Origin: Bacteroidales bacterium
GTDB lineage: Bacteria > Bacteroidota > Bacteroidia > Bacteroidales > Paludibacteraceae
Length of the DNA: 22,937 bases
Assembly: GCA_018066005.1 (NCBI GenBank)
Contig: JAGHSG010000105.1
Span: forward strand, 1 to 22,937
Reading direction: 5' to 3'
Shown here: piece by piece, positions 1 to 8,141 of the stretch
Numbering within the stretch: the first letter of the stretch is position 1
Layout of the letters: the number at the start of each line of letters is the position of its first letter
Program-made: the position numbers and the translations under genes
Notes under the pieces: generated by a model
Database searches by the model: none
What the model was told of the DNA's origin: nothing
Seen by the model: the letters and a program-made list of their open reading frames with translations, nothing else

Positions 1-1
1 G

Positions 2-82
2 ACCTTCTTACTGGAAATCCTACGGCTGATATTCACTATCGGCTCTCGCCACGTCGAGAAACACAACGGCGATGGCGAATAG
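2..82 (+). CDS. Possible C-terminal end of an upstream gene (partial)
   Basis: From base 2 an open frame enters from the left edge and ends at TAG 80-82. It encodes 26 residues with a hydrophobic stretch (FLLEILRLIFTIG) followed by a polar, charged tail. Frame 1 is also open, to TAA 97-99, giving an Arg-rich tail. Neither peptide is recognised, and open frames this short are not significant on their own. The + strand terminator at 167-196 does imply that a transcript arrives from the left, so a gene end here is plausible but unproven. Confidence 0.22.
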   Translation, partial: TFLLEILRLIFTIGSRHVEKHNGDGE

Positions 83-161
83 AACGGGCAAATCCCTAAA
101 TGAACGGCACTATCGTGCCTAATAGAACGCCTTTGGCTAATAGAACGGCGACAAGGTCGCC
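44..161 (+). repeat. Tandem small hairpins separated by constant 9-nt linkers
   Basis: Successive short inverted repeats alternate with A-rich 9-base linkers. The linkers are 59-67 aaacacaac, 77-85 gaatagaac, 97-105 taaatgaac, 120-128 taatagaac, 138-146 taatagaac and 162-170 taaacaaaa. The stems are TCTCG/CGAGA (44-59), GGG/CCC (86-96), GGCAC/GTGCC (106-119), GCC/GGC (129-137) and GGCGAC/GTCGCC (147-161). The next unit after these is the terminator hairpin. The 68-76 segment (GGC-gat-GGC) sits where a stem is expected but does not pair. Stem sequence and length differ between units while linker length is constant, which looks like a modular RNA or a 3' UTR rather than a coding sequence. The function is unknown. 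Confidence 0.55.
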
Positions 162-166
162 TAAAC

Positions 167-196
167 AAAAATCGTCCTTCGGGGCGATTTTTTTTT
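167..196 (+). terminator. Intrinsic terminator ending the leftmost transcript
   Basis: A stem of AAAAATCGTCC and GGGCGATTTTT encloses a TTCG tetraloop at 178-181, with one G-U pair, and is followed by an unbroken run of T up to 196. The A run on the 5' side means it may also work from the other strand. It isolates the efflux operon from whatever lies to the left. Confidence 0.85.
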
Positions 197-202
197 GTTA
201 GA

Positions 203-234
203 TTTGCTTATGTGAAAAAAAATTAGTACCTTTG
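203..234 (+). promoter_or_regulatory. Bacteroidetes-type promoter of the efflux operon
   Basis: TTTG at 203-206 (-33 element) lies exactly 20 bases from TACCTTTG at 227-234 (-7 element, consensus TAnnTTTG). Transcription should start near 240, leaving a leader of about 30 bases. Two overlapping inverted repeats (229-246 and 233-251) cover the -7 element and the start region. Confidence 0.85.
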
Positions 235-271
235 CAACCGCAAAGGTTGCATAATTTCAATAACAAACGAT

Positions 272-1264
272 ATGAAACAGATTATTCCGATTGTTTTATT
301 TTTGGCGGTTATTGCGGGCGGATGCTCCAATAACGCGACCACCGTATTACGTAACGTAGAGGTTATTACACCTTCTCGCCCGTCTTCCACCCAACAATAT
401 GTGTATTTCGGCAAGGTGCAAGACCGCAGCGAGGTGAGTCTGGCTTTTAAGGTGGCCGGTCAAATCCAACAAATAGCCGTTCGTGAGGGCGAGAAAGTGC
501 AAGCCGGGCAGTTACTGACCGTGTTGGATGACAAAGACTATGCCCTGCAACACCGCGTCAACGTGGCTCGTTATGAGCAGTTCAAGAAAGAGTTTGAACG
601 CATACAGACCCTCTATGAACGCAAAGCCGTCTCGACCAACGACTACGAGAAAGCCCAAGCCGGTTTGAAGCAGTTGGAAGTGGCATTGGAAGGCGGCGAG
701 CGTCAGATTGAATATACCCGCCTGACGGCTCCGGGAAACGGTATCATCACCACGATTACCGGTCGCGTATCCCAATTGGTGGATGCCGGAACACCGGTGA
801 TGACGTTCATGGATAACGGCGAACTGCAAGTGGTGATGGATATACCGTACAGCCAACAGGAAAGTGTGGCATCCGCTGCACGTATCGTGGGTAATGACCA
901 ATACGCGTTGCGTTTGAGTTCGGTAGTTCCCCAAACGGATAACAACCAACTGTGTCAAGTTCGTCTGGTTTTTGCCCAAACTCCCAAAGATGTGTATCCG
1001 GGAATGAATATGACGGTTACCGTTGAGGTGGATAAAGCGTCCCAAAGCGGTTGCATACTGCCTATTCATGCCGTGTTCGACAACAACGGGCAACAGTCCG
1101 TTTGGGTGTTGCAGCCGGACAGCACGGTGCATGCCGTAGCCGTCAAAGTGGCATGTACGGACGACGGTAAAGCCCGGATAATAGAAGGTTTGCAAGGTAC
1201 GGAACAAGTAGTCAAAGCCGGTGTTAACCACTTGGTAGAGGGTGAACACGTACGCGTGTTATAA
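272..1264 (+). CDS. RND efflux periplasmic adaptor (membrane fusion protein), lipoprotein
   Basis: This 330-aa protein is the adaptor that should bridge the inner-membrane pump encoded next to the outer-membrane channel encoded after that. It has a lipoprotein signal (MKQIIPIVLFLAVIAGGC, lipid-bearing Cys18), so it is probably anchored in the inner membrane facing the periplasm. A lipoyl-like half motif (VAGQIQQIAVREGEKV, about residues 55-75) is followed by a helical hairpin of about 50 residues and the second lipoyl half (LTAPGNGIIT, then GTPVMTF). Beta-barrel and membrane-proximal regions follow, as in the HlyD/AcrA family. Its size is close to that of short Bacteroidetes adaptors. It is the first gene of a three-gene operon, and the pump gene starts 10 bases after its stop. 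The substrate cannot be read from the sequence, and no regulator gene lies in the window. Confidence 0.93.
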   Translation: MKQIIPIVLFLAVIAGGCSNNATTVLRNVEVITPSRPSSTQQYVYFGKVQDRSEVSLAFKVAGQIQQIAVREGEKVQAGQLLTVLDDKDYALQHRVNVARYEQFKKEFERIQTLYERKAVSTNDYEKAQAGLKQLEVALEGGERQIEYTRLTAPGNGIITTITGRVSQLVDAGTPVMTFMDNGELQVVMDIPYSQQESVASAARIVGNDQYALRLSSVVPQTDNNQLCQVRLVFAQTPKDVYPGMNMTVTVEVDKASQSGCILPIHAVFDNNGQQSVWVLQPDSTVHAVAVKVACTDDGKARIIEGLQGTEQVVKAGVNHLVEGEHVRVL

Positions 1265-1268
1265 GAGG
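1264..1268 (+). promoter_or_regulatory. Ribosome binding site fixing the pump start at 1275
   Basis: AGAGG at 1264-1268 lies 6 bases before ATG 1275. The frame is open from an earlier ATG at 1242, but that start would overlap the adaptor gene and add 11 polar residues ahead of the usual RND N-terminus (MKNFILYFVEHKVLFW). The start at 1275 is therefore preferred. Confidence 0.7.
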
Positions 1269-1274
1269 TGCGAT

Positions 1275-4200
1275 ATGAAGAATTTTATTTTATATTTTGT
1301 TGAGCATAAGGTCCTGTTCTGGTCGCTGATGGCTATTTTGGCGGCAGCCGGAGTAGGGTGTTTTGTGCTGATGCCCAAACTGGAAGACCCTGCCACCGAA
1401 TTGCATATGGCCACTGTGGTTGTTCCTTATCCGGGCGCGACGGCTCTGGAAGTGGAGGAAGAAGTGGCTAAACCGCTGGAAAAAGCACTCTATTCATTGC
1501 CGGACGTCAAGAATATAACGACGACCTGCAAACAGGATATGGTGTCTGTTCTGCTGGAGTTCAGCGAGTCGTTGACAGGTGAAGAGGTGGAGAAACACTT
1601 CGACCTTTTGCGCCGCCGTATGTACGATATGAAAGGTTCCTTGCCTGCCGGTACGTACGACCCTATCATCATCGACGATATGACCGATGTATATGGTATT
1701 ATGTTGGCCATCACCGGCGACGGGTACGACTACGAGGAGGTGCTGCGATATGCCAAGTACGTGCGGGATGAGTTGCTGCATGTCAAGGGAGTTAAACGTA
1801 TTCATATAGCGGGTATGCGTCCGCAACAGATAGATATAACCCTCTCGCGTGAGCGTTTGGCAGCCAACGGTCTGCTGCCGACCCAGTTGATGTTGGCGTT
1901 GCAGAACATAGGCAAGCCGTGTCCGTCGGGACACCTGCAAGCCGAGAGCGACCACCTGATGTTGCAGGTGGAGAAAGCAGGAACGACTATTGACGAGGTG
2001 AAGGAGGTGATGATCACTTCCGCCGAAGGCCGTCTGGTTCGATTGGAAGACGTGGTAGATGACATATCGTTAGGTTTTGCCGATCCGCAGACCTACGGTT
2101 ATTTCCTGAACGGCGAACCGGCTCTGGCTATATGCGTCAGCATGGAGACGTCGGCTATTGTGCCTAATGTGGGCCGTCGTGTGGATAAAGTGCTGCAAGA
2201 GTTGACTGGCTCTTTCCCCGTAGGAATAGATGTCCGTAAGGTCTATTTCCAACCCGATATGGTATCTACTTCCATCCGTGGCTTTATGATTAACCTGGTG
2301 GAGAGTATCCTAATCGTGCTGGTCGTGCTGGCTATTTTTATGGGTTGGCGAAGCGGTGTCATCATCGGTATGGGACTGTTCCTAACTATTTGTGGCTCCT
2401 TTATCGTGCTGATGATATGGGGTGTGACGCTCCAACGTATCTCGTTAGGCGCTTTTATCGTTGCCATGGGTATGCTGGTGGATAATGCCGTCGTCATCAT
2501 GGATGGTATAGCGGTAGATAAAGCGCGAGGTATGAGTAGGGAACAATATCTGACCCGTATCGCCTGTCAGACGGCTATGCCGCTATTGGGTGCCACGTTG
2601 ATAGCCGTTTTGGCTTTCTTGGGTATCGTGTTGAGTAAGGGTTTGGCGAGTGAATACGCTGCCGACCTGTTCCGCGTCATGGCTGCCAGTCTGCTCTTCA
2701 GTTGGGTGTTGGCAATGATTCAGATACCTGCCTGTGCAGACCAGTGGATGAATAAAATGCCGGTTGAACAGCAGCAGTCCACCTCCACGCAGATAACCGC
2801 GCGTATCCATGATTGGATTCGGCGTGTGTTGACTACTTTAATCGGTCACAAAGGCATCTCTTTTGCTGCCGCTATTGTCATCTTGGCATTGTCGGTGTGG
2901 GGATTTTTGCAAATCAAGGTGCTGTTCTTCCCGGACTTTGAGTATAACCAAGTCATTGTTGAATGTTTCTGGCCGGAACAGACTTCGCCTAATGCGGTGC
3001 GGGATAACTTGTTACAGATGACCAAGACGGCTCGTCAAGTGCCGGGAGTGACATCTTGCGCCGCCAGTCAAGGGGCTGCCCCCGCCCATTACTGCCTTGT
3101 TCGTCCGATGACAGCCGGAGGTAATTGCTATGGCGAGTTGATGGTCGATTTTACGGATTATCAGGCCCTGTGCAAAGAACTGCCCCAATTGAAGAATCAA
3201 TTACGCAGTACGTATCCGGATGCCTATATCCGCTTTAAGAAATACAATTTCTCCATTGCAACATCCCACCTGATAGAGGCGGAGTTCTCGGGTCCGGATC
3301 CTGCCGTGTTGCGTGCTTTGGCAGACACGGCTGCACAGATTATGCGAGGGAGCAAATACATCGACAGTTACTCCATTCAGAATAACTGGGCGTCCAAAGG
3401 TCAACACCTCGTGGTCGATTACAACGAGCGCAACGCCACGTCCGCACACATCACCCGCGGCGATGTGGCTAATGCTTTGTCCGCTGCCACGACAGGTCTG
3501 CCTATCGGTCGCTACACCTCGGCAGATGAGCAGCAACTTATCTATCTGCATGTGCGCAATACGGACGGTTCGCCTATACAAGATTTGAGTACCATCCCGG
3601 TGTGGTCCACCCTGAATATACGTCCGGATGAGGCGTCCGTAAGGACTTTGCTGAGCGGTGGTATAGGACGTTGGGACGACCGCCTGCTGCGTTGTGTTCC
3701 GCTCTCGGCGGTGTCCGACAGTATTTGCATCGTCAGCGATGAGGACAAGATTATCCGTCATGACGGACGCTATGCCATTGAAGTGGAGGCGGATGTTAAT
3801 ATGGATGTTGCCGACGCTTCGCCGGACAAGGCTATTAAGTCTATTCGGCGTGAGATAGAAAATATCCCGTTGCCGACAGGTTACCACTTCAAGTGGATGG
3901 GAGACAAAGGTACCACGTTGGAGATTGTCAAGGATATCCTGCTGCGCACCCTGGTAGGTGTGGCGCTGATGATTATCGTGCTGCTGCTCCTGTTCCACTC
4001 GTGGAAGAAAATAGGCATCATGTTAGTTTGCGTTCCGTTCTGCATCGTGGGCGTCACGCCGGCTTTGTGGTTGAGCGGTAACCCCTTCACGTTCATGGCG
4101 CTGCTGGGTATATTCGGTCTATTAGGTATGATGTTGAAGAACACCGTCGTACTTATGGACGAGATAGATTACCAACTCAGTATGCAGGTGCAGCCGTTAA

Positions 4201-4421
4201 AGGCAGTCGTTGAGGCGACGGTTAACCGTACCCGTCCGGTACTTATGGCATCCATTACGACCATTGTGGGTGTCGTTCCGTTGGTGAATGACCCGATGTA
4301 TGGACCGATGGCGGTTAGTATTATGGGCGGACTGCTGATAGGAACGATGGTGACATTATTGCTGATGCCGCTGACTTATTCGGCTGTTTATCATGTAAAA
4401 AAAGAGGGTAAGGAGGAGTGA
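1275..4421 (+). CDS. RND family efflux transporter permease (AcrB-like inner-membrane pump)
   Basis: A 1048-aa proton-driven pump of full family length. It has an N-terminal membrane helix, two large periplasmic loops and two bundles of transmembrane helices. TM4 carries GMLVDNAVVIMD, where AcrB has the pair Asp407-Asp408; here it is Asp-Asn, a variant I believe also occurs in other Bacteroidetes pumps. TM10 carries GMMLKNTVVLMDEID, matching the conserved Lys-Asn of AcrB, and the TM11 region carries NRTRPVLMASITTIVGVVPL. PYPGATALEVEEEVAKPLE near the N-terminus is the usual porter-domain signature. It lies between the adaptor and channel genes and overlaps the channel's upstream region, so co-expression is expected. 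Drug, metal or other substrate specificity cannot be assigned. The pump should trimerise and span from inner membrane to periplasm. Confidence 0.95.
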   Translation: MKNFILYFVEHKVLFWSLMAILAAAGVGCFVLMPKLEDPATELHMATVVVPYPGATALEVEEEVAKPLEKALYSLPDVKNITTTCKQDMVSVLLEFSESLTGEEVEKHFDLLRRRMYDMKGSLPAGTYDPIIIDDMTDVYGIMLAITGDGYDYEEVLRYAKYVRDELLHVKGVKRIHIAGMRPQQIDITLSRERLAANGLLPTQLMLALQNIGKPCPSGHLQAESDHLMLQVEKAGTTIDEVKEVMITSAEGRLVRLEDVVDDISLGFADPQTYGYFLNGEPALAICVSMETSAIVPNVGRRVDKVLQELTGSFPVGIDVRKVYFQPDMVSTSIRGFMINLVESILIVLVVLAIFMGWRSGVIIGMGLFLTICGSFIVLMIWGVTLQRISLGAFIVAMGMLVDNAVVIMDGIAVDKARGMSREQYLTRIACQTAMPLLGATLIAVLAFLGIVLSKGLASEYAADLFRVMAASLLFSWVLAMIQIPACADQWMNKMPVEQQQSTSTQITARIHDWIRRVLTTLIGHKGISFAAAIVILALSVWGFLQIKVLFFPDFEYNQVIVECFWPEQTSPNAVRDNLLQMTKTARQVPGVTSCAASQGAAPAHYCLVRPMTAGGNCYGELMVDFTDYQALCKELPQLKNQLRSTYPDAYIRFKKYNFSIATSHLIEAEFSGPDPAVLRALADTAAQIMRGSKYIDSYSIQNNWASKGQHLVVDYNERNATSAHITRGDVANALSAATTGLPIGRYTSADEQQLIYLHVRNTDGSPIQDLSTIPVWSTLNIRPDEASVRTLLSGGIGRWDDRLLRCVPLSAVSDSICIVSDEDKIIRHDGRYAIEVEADVNMDVADASPDKAIKSIRREIENIPLPTGYHFKWMGDKGTTLEIVKDILLRTLVGVALMIIVLLLLFHSWKKIGIMLVCVPFCIVGVTPALWLSGNPFTFMALLGIFGLLGMMLKNTVVLMDEIDYQLSMQVQPLKAVVEATVNRTRPVLMASITTIVGVVPLVNDPMYGPMAVSIMGGLLIGTMVTLLLMPLTYSAVYHVKKEGKEE
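4411..4416 (+). promoter_or_regulatory. Shine-Dalgarno site fixing the channel start at 4424
   Basis: AGGAGG at 4411-4416, inside the last codons of the pump gene, lies 7 bases from ATG 4424. A GTG at 4418 in the same frame is too close to this site. The start at 4424 also gives a clean signal peptide. Confidence 0.75.
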
Positions 4422-4423
4422 TT

Positions 4424-5749
4424 ATGAATAGATATATATGGATAGTTTGCAGTTTGTTGTTATGCGTTGTATCGGCCCAAGCCGCTGATACGTTAACGCT
4501 CAGTTTTGACAGTTGCCGGCAGATAGCGCTTCACAGTTCCCATCGGATGCGCAAGGCGGAGAATAACGTCTCGTCGGCCGATTGGCAACGTTCCGAAGTG
4601 ATGACCAAGTTCTTCCCCAACGCCAAAGCCGTGGGAAGTATGGCCTGGACTCCGGAGGTCGATATGATGGAAATGGACGTTATGCAGATGCCTTTGGCGC
4701 TGTCGATGCAATTAAAAGGTATGTATCTGGCCGGATTTATGGTTTCCCAACCTATCTTTGCCGGAGGACAGATAGCCAACGGCTACCGTTTGAGTAAGGT
4801 GGGCGTGGAGGCCGCCAAGGAGCAAGCGGCTTTGGAGCGCGCCAATATGATAGCCGAGGTGGCGCAGGCGTATTATGCGTACGTGGCGGTACGAAGCAAA
4901 CAAATCATGCTGGAGGACTACGCTATCCAATTGGATACGCTGATGTCCCAAGTCGGTTCGTCCGTCGAAGTAGGTATGAGCACCGATGCCGAGCGACTGC
5001 GTGTCGAGACGGCGCAACGGCAGTTGGCTTATCAGAAAAAACGCGTGCAGACAGGGGTCGAACTGTGTCGCATGGCGCTGACCAATATGCTCAATATGGA
5101 TTATGATTCGGTGTATATCCTGCCGGAAAGCACATCGTTTGAAATCAGTTCTTCTCCGTCGCCCGGCCTTGACCAACGTCCGGAAAACCGTCTGCTGGCA
5201 CTGCAAGTCAAAGCCGCCAAGATACAGAAGCAACTGACGATAGGTAAGTACTTGCCCACGATAGGGCTGACGGCTGCCTATACGTGGTTCGGCAATATGG
5301 AGTTTGGCGGACATATCATGACCGAGATGGGTCCGATGGCTATTTCGCAGTCCATCAAGATGGAACTCCCTGCCGTCATGTTGTCCGTTTCCGTTCCTAT
5401 CACCGACTGGGCAGGAGGGGCATACGCCATCAAACGCGCCAAAGCCGAACTGAACAATGCCGAATTGGATAAGGATTATAACCAACGTTTGCTCCAATTG
5501 GAGATGCGTCGCGCCATACTTAATCTGACGGACGGCGAAGACTTGGTACACACGTCCGAATTGGCTTTGCAATCCGCCACCGAGGCACTCCGTGTCGTGC
5601 GGGAACGGTACGAGGTCGGGTTGAGTCCGTTGAGCGATTTATTGGCGGCACAAACGGACTGGCAGAAAGCCGAGAGCGATTATATAGAAGCGCAGACACA
5701 GTATCGCATCAACGAAATAGAGTATCTACGCACGTCGGGTAACTTGTAG
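4424..5749 (+). CDS. TolC-like outer membrane efflux protein
   Basis: This 441-aa protein is the outer-membrane channel of the tripartite pump. MNRYIWIVCSLLLCVVSAQA is a classical signal peptide, with cleavage expected before ADTLTL. There is no lipobox, unlike many OprM-type channels. The rest shows two repeated outer membrane efflux protein domains with long heptad-rich helices. Examples are the stretch after EVAQAYYAYVAVRSKQ and, near the C-terminus, VVRERYEVGLSPLSDLLAAQ followed by EAQTQYRINEIEYLRTSG, which is the typical family ending. The pump stop codon (4419-4421) lies 2 bases before this start, so translation is probably coupled. It is the last gene of the operon, followed at once by the shared terminator at 5759-5796. 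Confidence 0.93.
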   Translation: MNRYIWIVCSLLLCVVSAQAADTLTLSFDSCRQIALHSSHRMRKAENNVSSADWQRSEVMTKFFPNAKAVGSMAWTPEVDMMEMDVMQMPLALSMQLKGMYLAGFMVSQPIFAGGQIANGYRLSKVGVEAAKEQAALERANMIAEVAQAYYAYVAVRSKQIMLEDYAIQLDTLMSQVGSSVEVGMSTDAERLRVETAQRQLAYQKKRVQTGVELCRMALTNMLNMDYDSVYILPESTSFEISSSPSPGLDQRPENRLLALQVKAAKIQKQLTIGKYLPTIGLTAAYTWFGNMEFGGHIMTEMGPMAISQSIKMELPAVMLSVSVPITDWAGGAYAIKRAKAELNNAELDKDYNQRLLQLEMRRAILNLTDGEDLVHTSELALQSATEALRVVRERYEVGLSPLSDLLAAQTDWQKAESDYIEAQTQYRINEIEYLRTSGNL

Positions 5750-5758
5750 TTATCGACT

Positions 5759-5796
5759 AAAAAAAAAGAGGGACCTCGCGGCCCCTCCTTTTTTTT
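5759..5796. terminator. Bidirectional terminator between convergent operons
   Basis: A-run, stem GAGGGACC (5768-5775), loop TCGC, stem GGCCCCTC (5780-5787) with one A-C mismatch, then a T-run. The flanking A and T runs let it act on both strands. It ends the efflux operon from the left and the OmpA-family operon from the right, whose stop codon is at 5801-5803. Confidence 0.88.
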
Positions 5797-5800
5797 GTCA

Positions 5801-8128
5801 TTACTTATCTGCGTGATCCATAACCTCCTCGTAGGTAACCTGTTCGAACGTTATGTTAAATTCAACGCGGCGGTTCAACGCACGACCTTCTTTGGTCTCA
5901 TTATCCGCAATTGGTTTGTCCGGACCATAACCCACAGCCGTCAAGCGTTGTGCATCTACACCGGCTTTTATCAGGTATTTCATAACGGCATCGGCACGTG
6001 CTTGACTTAAACGTTTGTTCAAGTCATATTTACCGGTATTACCGGTGTGTCCTTGCACTTCAACCACATAAGTCGGATTCTCTATGAACACTTGTGCCAC
6101 CTTATCCAAGATACCGTAACTGCTCTTCTTGATGATGGATTTACCGGTCTCGAACTGAATACCTTGCATCGCCTTATTGAGCAAGTTACGTACTTCGCGT
6201 TTAACGGCAGGACAACCCTTGTTCTCTACCAATCCGGGAACGGTAGGACACTCGTCCATATAGTCCGGCACGCTATCGTGGTCGGTATCCAGGTCACATC
6301 CTACCGAATCAACGAATCCGATAGCTTCGGGTTTGGTGTCGGGACACAGGTCTTTGTAGTCAGGCACACCATCGCCGTCTCTGTCGATAGGACAACCTAC
6401 GGAGTCAACCTTGCCGTACGCTTCTTGCGGCGTGTCGGGGCATTGGTCGATATAATCGGGTACACCGTCGCCGTCGCTATCAATAGGACAACCTACCGAG
6501 TCAACCATACCGTACGCTTCTTGCGGCGTGTCGGGGCATTGGTCGATGTAATCGGGTACTCCATCGCCGTCGCTATCTACAGGGCAACCTCGTTCGTCCA
6601 CTTGTACACCGAGAGGTGTGTCGGGACACATATCTAATTTATTCCAAACACCATCTTTATCTTGGTCCGGTTTATTGGTACCCCATACGATGCTGAAGCC
6701 AAGGGCTACATTCACACCTTTGCTCTTATAGGGGATGGGGGCACCGTCGTAATGGGCATAACTGGTGGGGATATAGTCCATCGCCAAAGTCATGTTAATT
6801 CCGTCGTAGGGCATGATACTGATACCTGCACCAAAGTTACTGAACTTGCCATTGTTAACCAATGAATAACTGAGGGCAAAGTTAAACCAGTTGCAGGGGC
6901 GTACGGCTCCGCCTAAGGTCAGTTCTTCGTACAGACGTCCATTGAACAGACGCGTCTTGCTGACGATGCCGACACCTAATTTATTATTGCAGAAATTAGC
7001 ATCTACACCTACATTCAGTTTGGCAGAAATCATGCGTGTATAAATGTCTTTTCGGTCTCCTGTGCGCAAGCATTTGGCATAATCTTCCAATGCAGCCAAG
7101 ACATCATCTTCCAATTGTTTGTCATCAAAGGTGTAGTCATTATCTTTGTTGCTATATTTGGAATATTCCAAGTCGTTGATACCGGTAAAGACCGAATCCA
7201 CCGTTGTTTTATACGATGCTCCTTCCCAAACGATAAAGCCCAAGTCGTTGATGGCGGCTGTTATCTGCACTTGCGGGTGGGGTTTATAGGTAAAACCGAA
7301 GTCAATGGCAGCACCGTAACCTTGCGGCTTGAAGTAATCAACTATGCTTAGCCCTTCCGTCAGTTTGGAACCGTCTATATCCTTGACGGTCTCGTAATTG
7401 AGTTTGCGTGGCAGGGCGTTCCAGTTGATGGGAGCCGCTCCCTGCAACGAACCGTCGCCATATAGATGCCATGCTGCTGCCGAAGCGTCCAAGTCGAGGT
7501 TCTTGTTGCGCAAGGTCAGGTTGGCTTGTCCAAGGAGGAATTTAACCTTACCACCAATAGTCCATTGGTCATTCAGTTGATACGAATAGCCGCCGGCAAT
7601 CTCGGTATAGGCGTTGAGTTGCATACCAAGTTGCTTGAGGTTGTAACTGTTGACACCTTCCAAGTTGTGCATACCACCGTCCAAAATGAATGAATAGAAT
7701 GTTTTTGGGGTAGTGACGCCCAGTTCGATATGTTCCATAATACTGATATGAACATAGCCTTTCTTCTTGTGTCTAAATCCGAAACTAACTAAGTCAAGGG
7801 TCATATCTTCATCTACTAACGTGGCTTTGCGGAAGGCTTTGAGTAGGTCGTTTCTGTTCACTCCCGGGTACATGGCCGTGACGGTCTGGCCGTCCCGTTT
7901 CATAATAGCGTCGGACATCGTCAGGGAGTTATTTCCTACCCACATACTCGTGTAACCGAGTGGCGTGAAGTTGACATAACCGTCGCTGACCGGTTGGAAA
8001 GCGGGGTTGACAATATGACGCATGGGAGCGTTCTCTAAGAAATAGAGGGTCGATACCTGTTGAGCATTGGCGTGGCAGGTGATGACGGTCGCGATGAGGA
8101 CCGGAATAGAAATGCGAATGTGTTTCAT
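5801..8128 (-). CDS. DUF5723 / thrombospondin type 3 repeat / OmpA-family outer membrane protein
   Basis: A 775-aa secreted protein with a signal peptide (MKHIRISIPVLIATVITCHANAQQ). The first roughly 480 residues look like an outer-membrane beta-barrel of the Bacteroidetes DUF5723 type, with alternating aromatic strands and motifs such as LNDQWTIGGKVKF and IDFGFTYKPHPQVQIT. Residues about 500-645 are calcium-binding thrombospondin type 3 repeats (DSDGDGVPDYIDQCPDTP and relatives) of 32 residues. Two adjacent copies are nearly identical even in DNA. Residues about 650-765 form an OmpA/MotB domain with the peptidoglycan-binding pattern (VVEVQGHTGNTG, NKRLSQARADAVMKYL, GRALNRRVEF). It probably tethers the outer membrane to peptidoglycan. 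AAGGAGG (complement of 8137-8143) lies 8 bases before the start. It is the second gene of an operon, 13 bases after the lipoprotein gene. Confidence 0.9.
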   Translation of the reverse strand: MKHIRISIPVLIATVITCHANAQQVSTLYFLENAPMRHIVNPAFQPVSDGYVNFTPLGYTSMWVGNNSLTMSDAIMKRDGQTVTAMYPGVNRNDLLKAFRKATLVDEDMTLDLVSFGFRHKKKGYVHISIMEHIELGVTTPKTFYSFILDGGMHNLEGVNSYNLKQLGMQLNAYTEIAGGYSYQLNDQWTIGGKVKFLLGQANLTLRNKNLDLDASAAAWHLYGDGSLQGAAPINWNALPRKLNYETVKDIDGSKLTEGLSIVDYFKPQGYGAAIDFGFTYKPHPQVQITAAINDLGFIVWEGASYKTTVDSVFTGINDLEYSKYSNKDNDYTFDDKQLEDDVLAALEDYAKCLRTGDRKDIYTRMISAKLNVGVDANFCNNKLGVGIVSKTRLFNGRLYEELTLGGAVRPCNWFNFALSYSLVNNGKFSNFGAGISIMPYDGINMTLAMDYIPTSYAHYDGAPIPYKSKGVNVALGFSIVWGTNKPDQDKDGVWNKLDMCPDTPLGVQVDERGCPVDSDGDGVPDYIDQCPDTPQEAYGMVDSVGCPIDSDGDGVPDYIDQCPDTPQEAYGKVDSVGCPIDRDGDGVPDYKDLCPDTKPEAIGFVDSVGCDLDTDHDSVPDYMDECPTVPGLVENKGCPAVKREVRNLLNKAMQGIQFETGKSIIKKSSYGILDKVAQVFIENPTYVVEVQGHTGNTGKYDLNKRLSQARADAVMKYLIKAGVDAQRLTAVGYGPDKPIADNETKEGRALNRRVEFNITFEQVTYEEVMDHADK
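6402..6593 (-). repeat. 96-bp tandem repeat encoding thrombospondin type 3 units
   Basis: 6402-6497 and 6498-6593 are consecutive 96-base copies, 32 codons each, differing at about eleven positions by eye. A third, more diverged unit lies at 6306-6401. The unit encodes GCPIDSDGDGVPDY followed by IDQCPDTPQEAYG. The near-identity suggests a recent duplication within the gene, and such a repeat could change copy number. Confidence 0.85.
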
Positions 8129-8141
8129 AGTTCAGTCCTCC

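Noticed and set aside
77..161. CRISPR array
   Set aside because: The repeated parts are only 9 bases and the variable parts are self-complementary hairpins of 9-15 bases, not unique spacers. There are no cas genes.
1242..1274. Upstream ATG at 1242 as the start of the RND pump
   Set aside because: It overlaps the adaptor gene and has no ribosome binding site. ATG 1275 has AGAGG at good distance and gives the usual N-terminus.
4712..5572. 286-aa minus-strand open frame inside the TolC-like gene
   Set aside because: It is antisense to a well-recognised gene and rich in His, Arg and Gln, typical of shadow frames. The 265-aa frame at 3201-3998 and the 245-aa frame at 512-1249 were rejected for the same reason.
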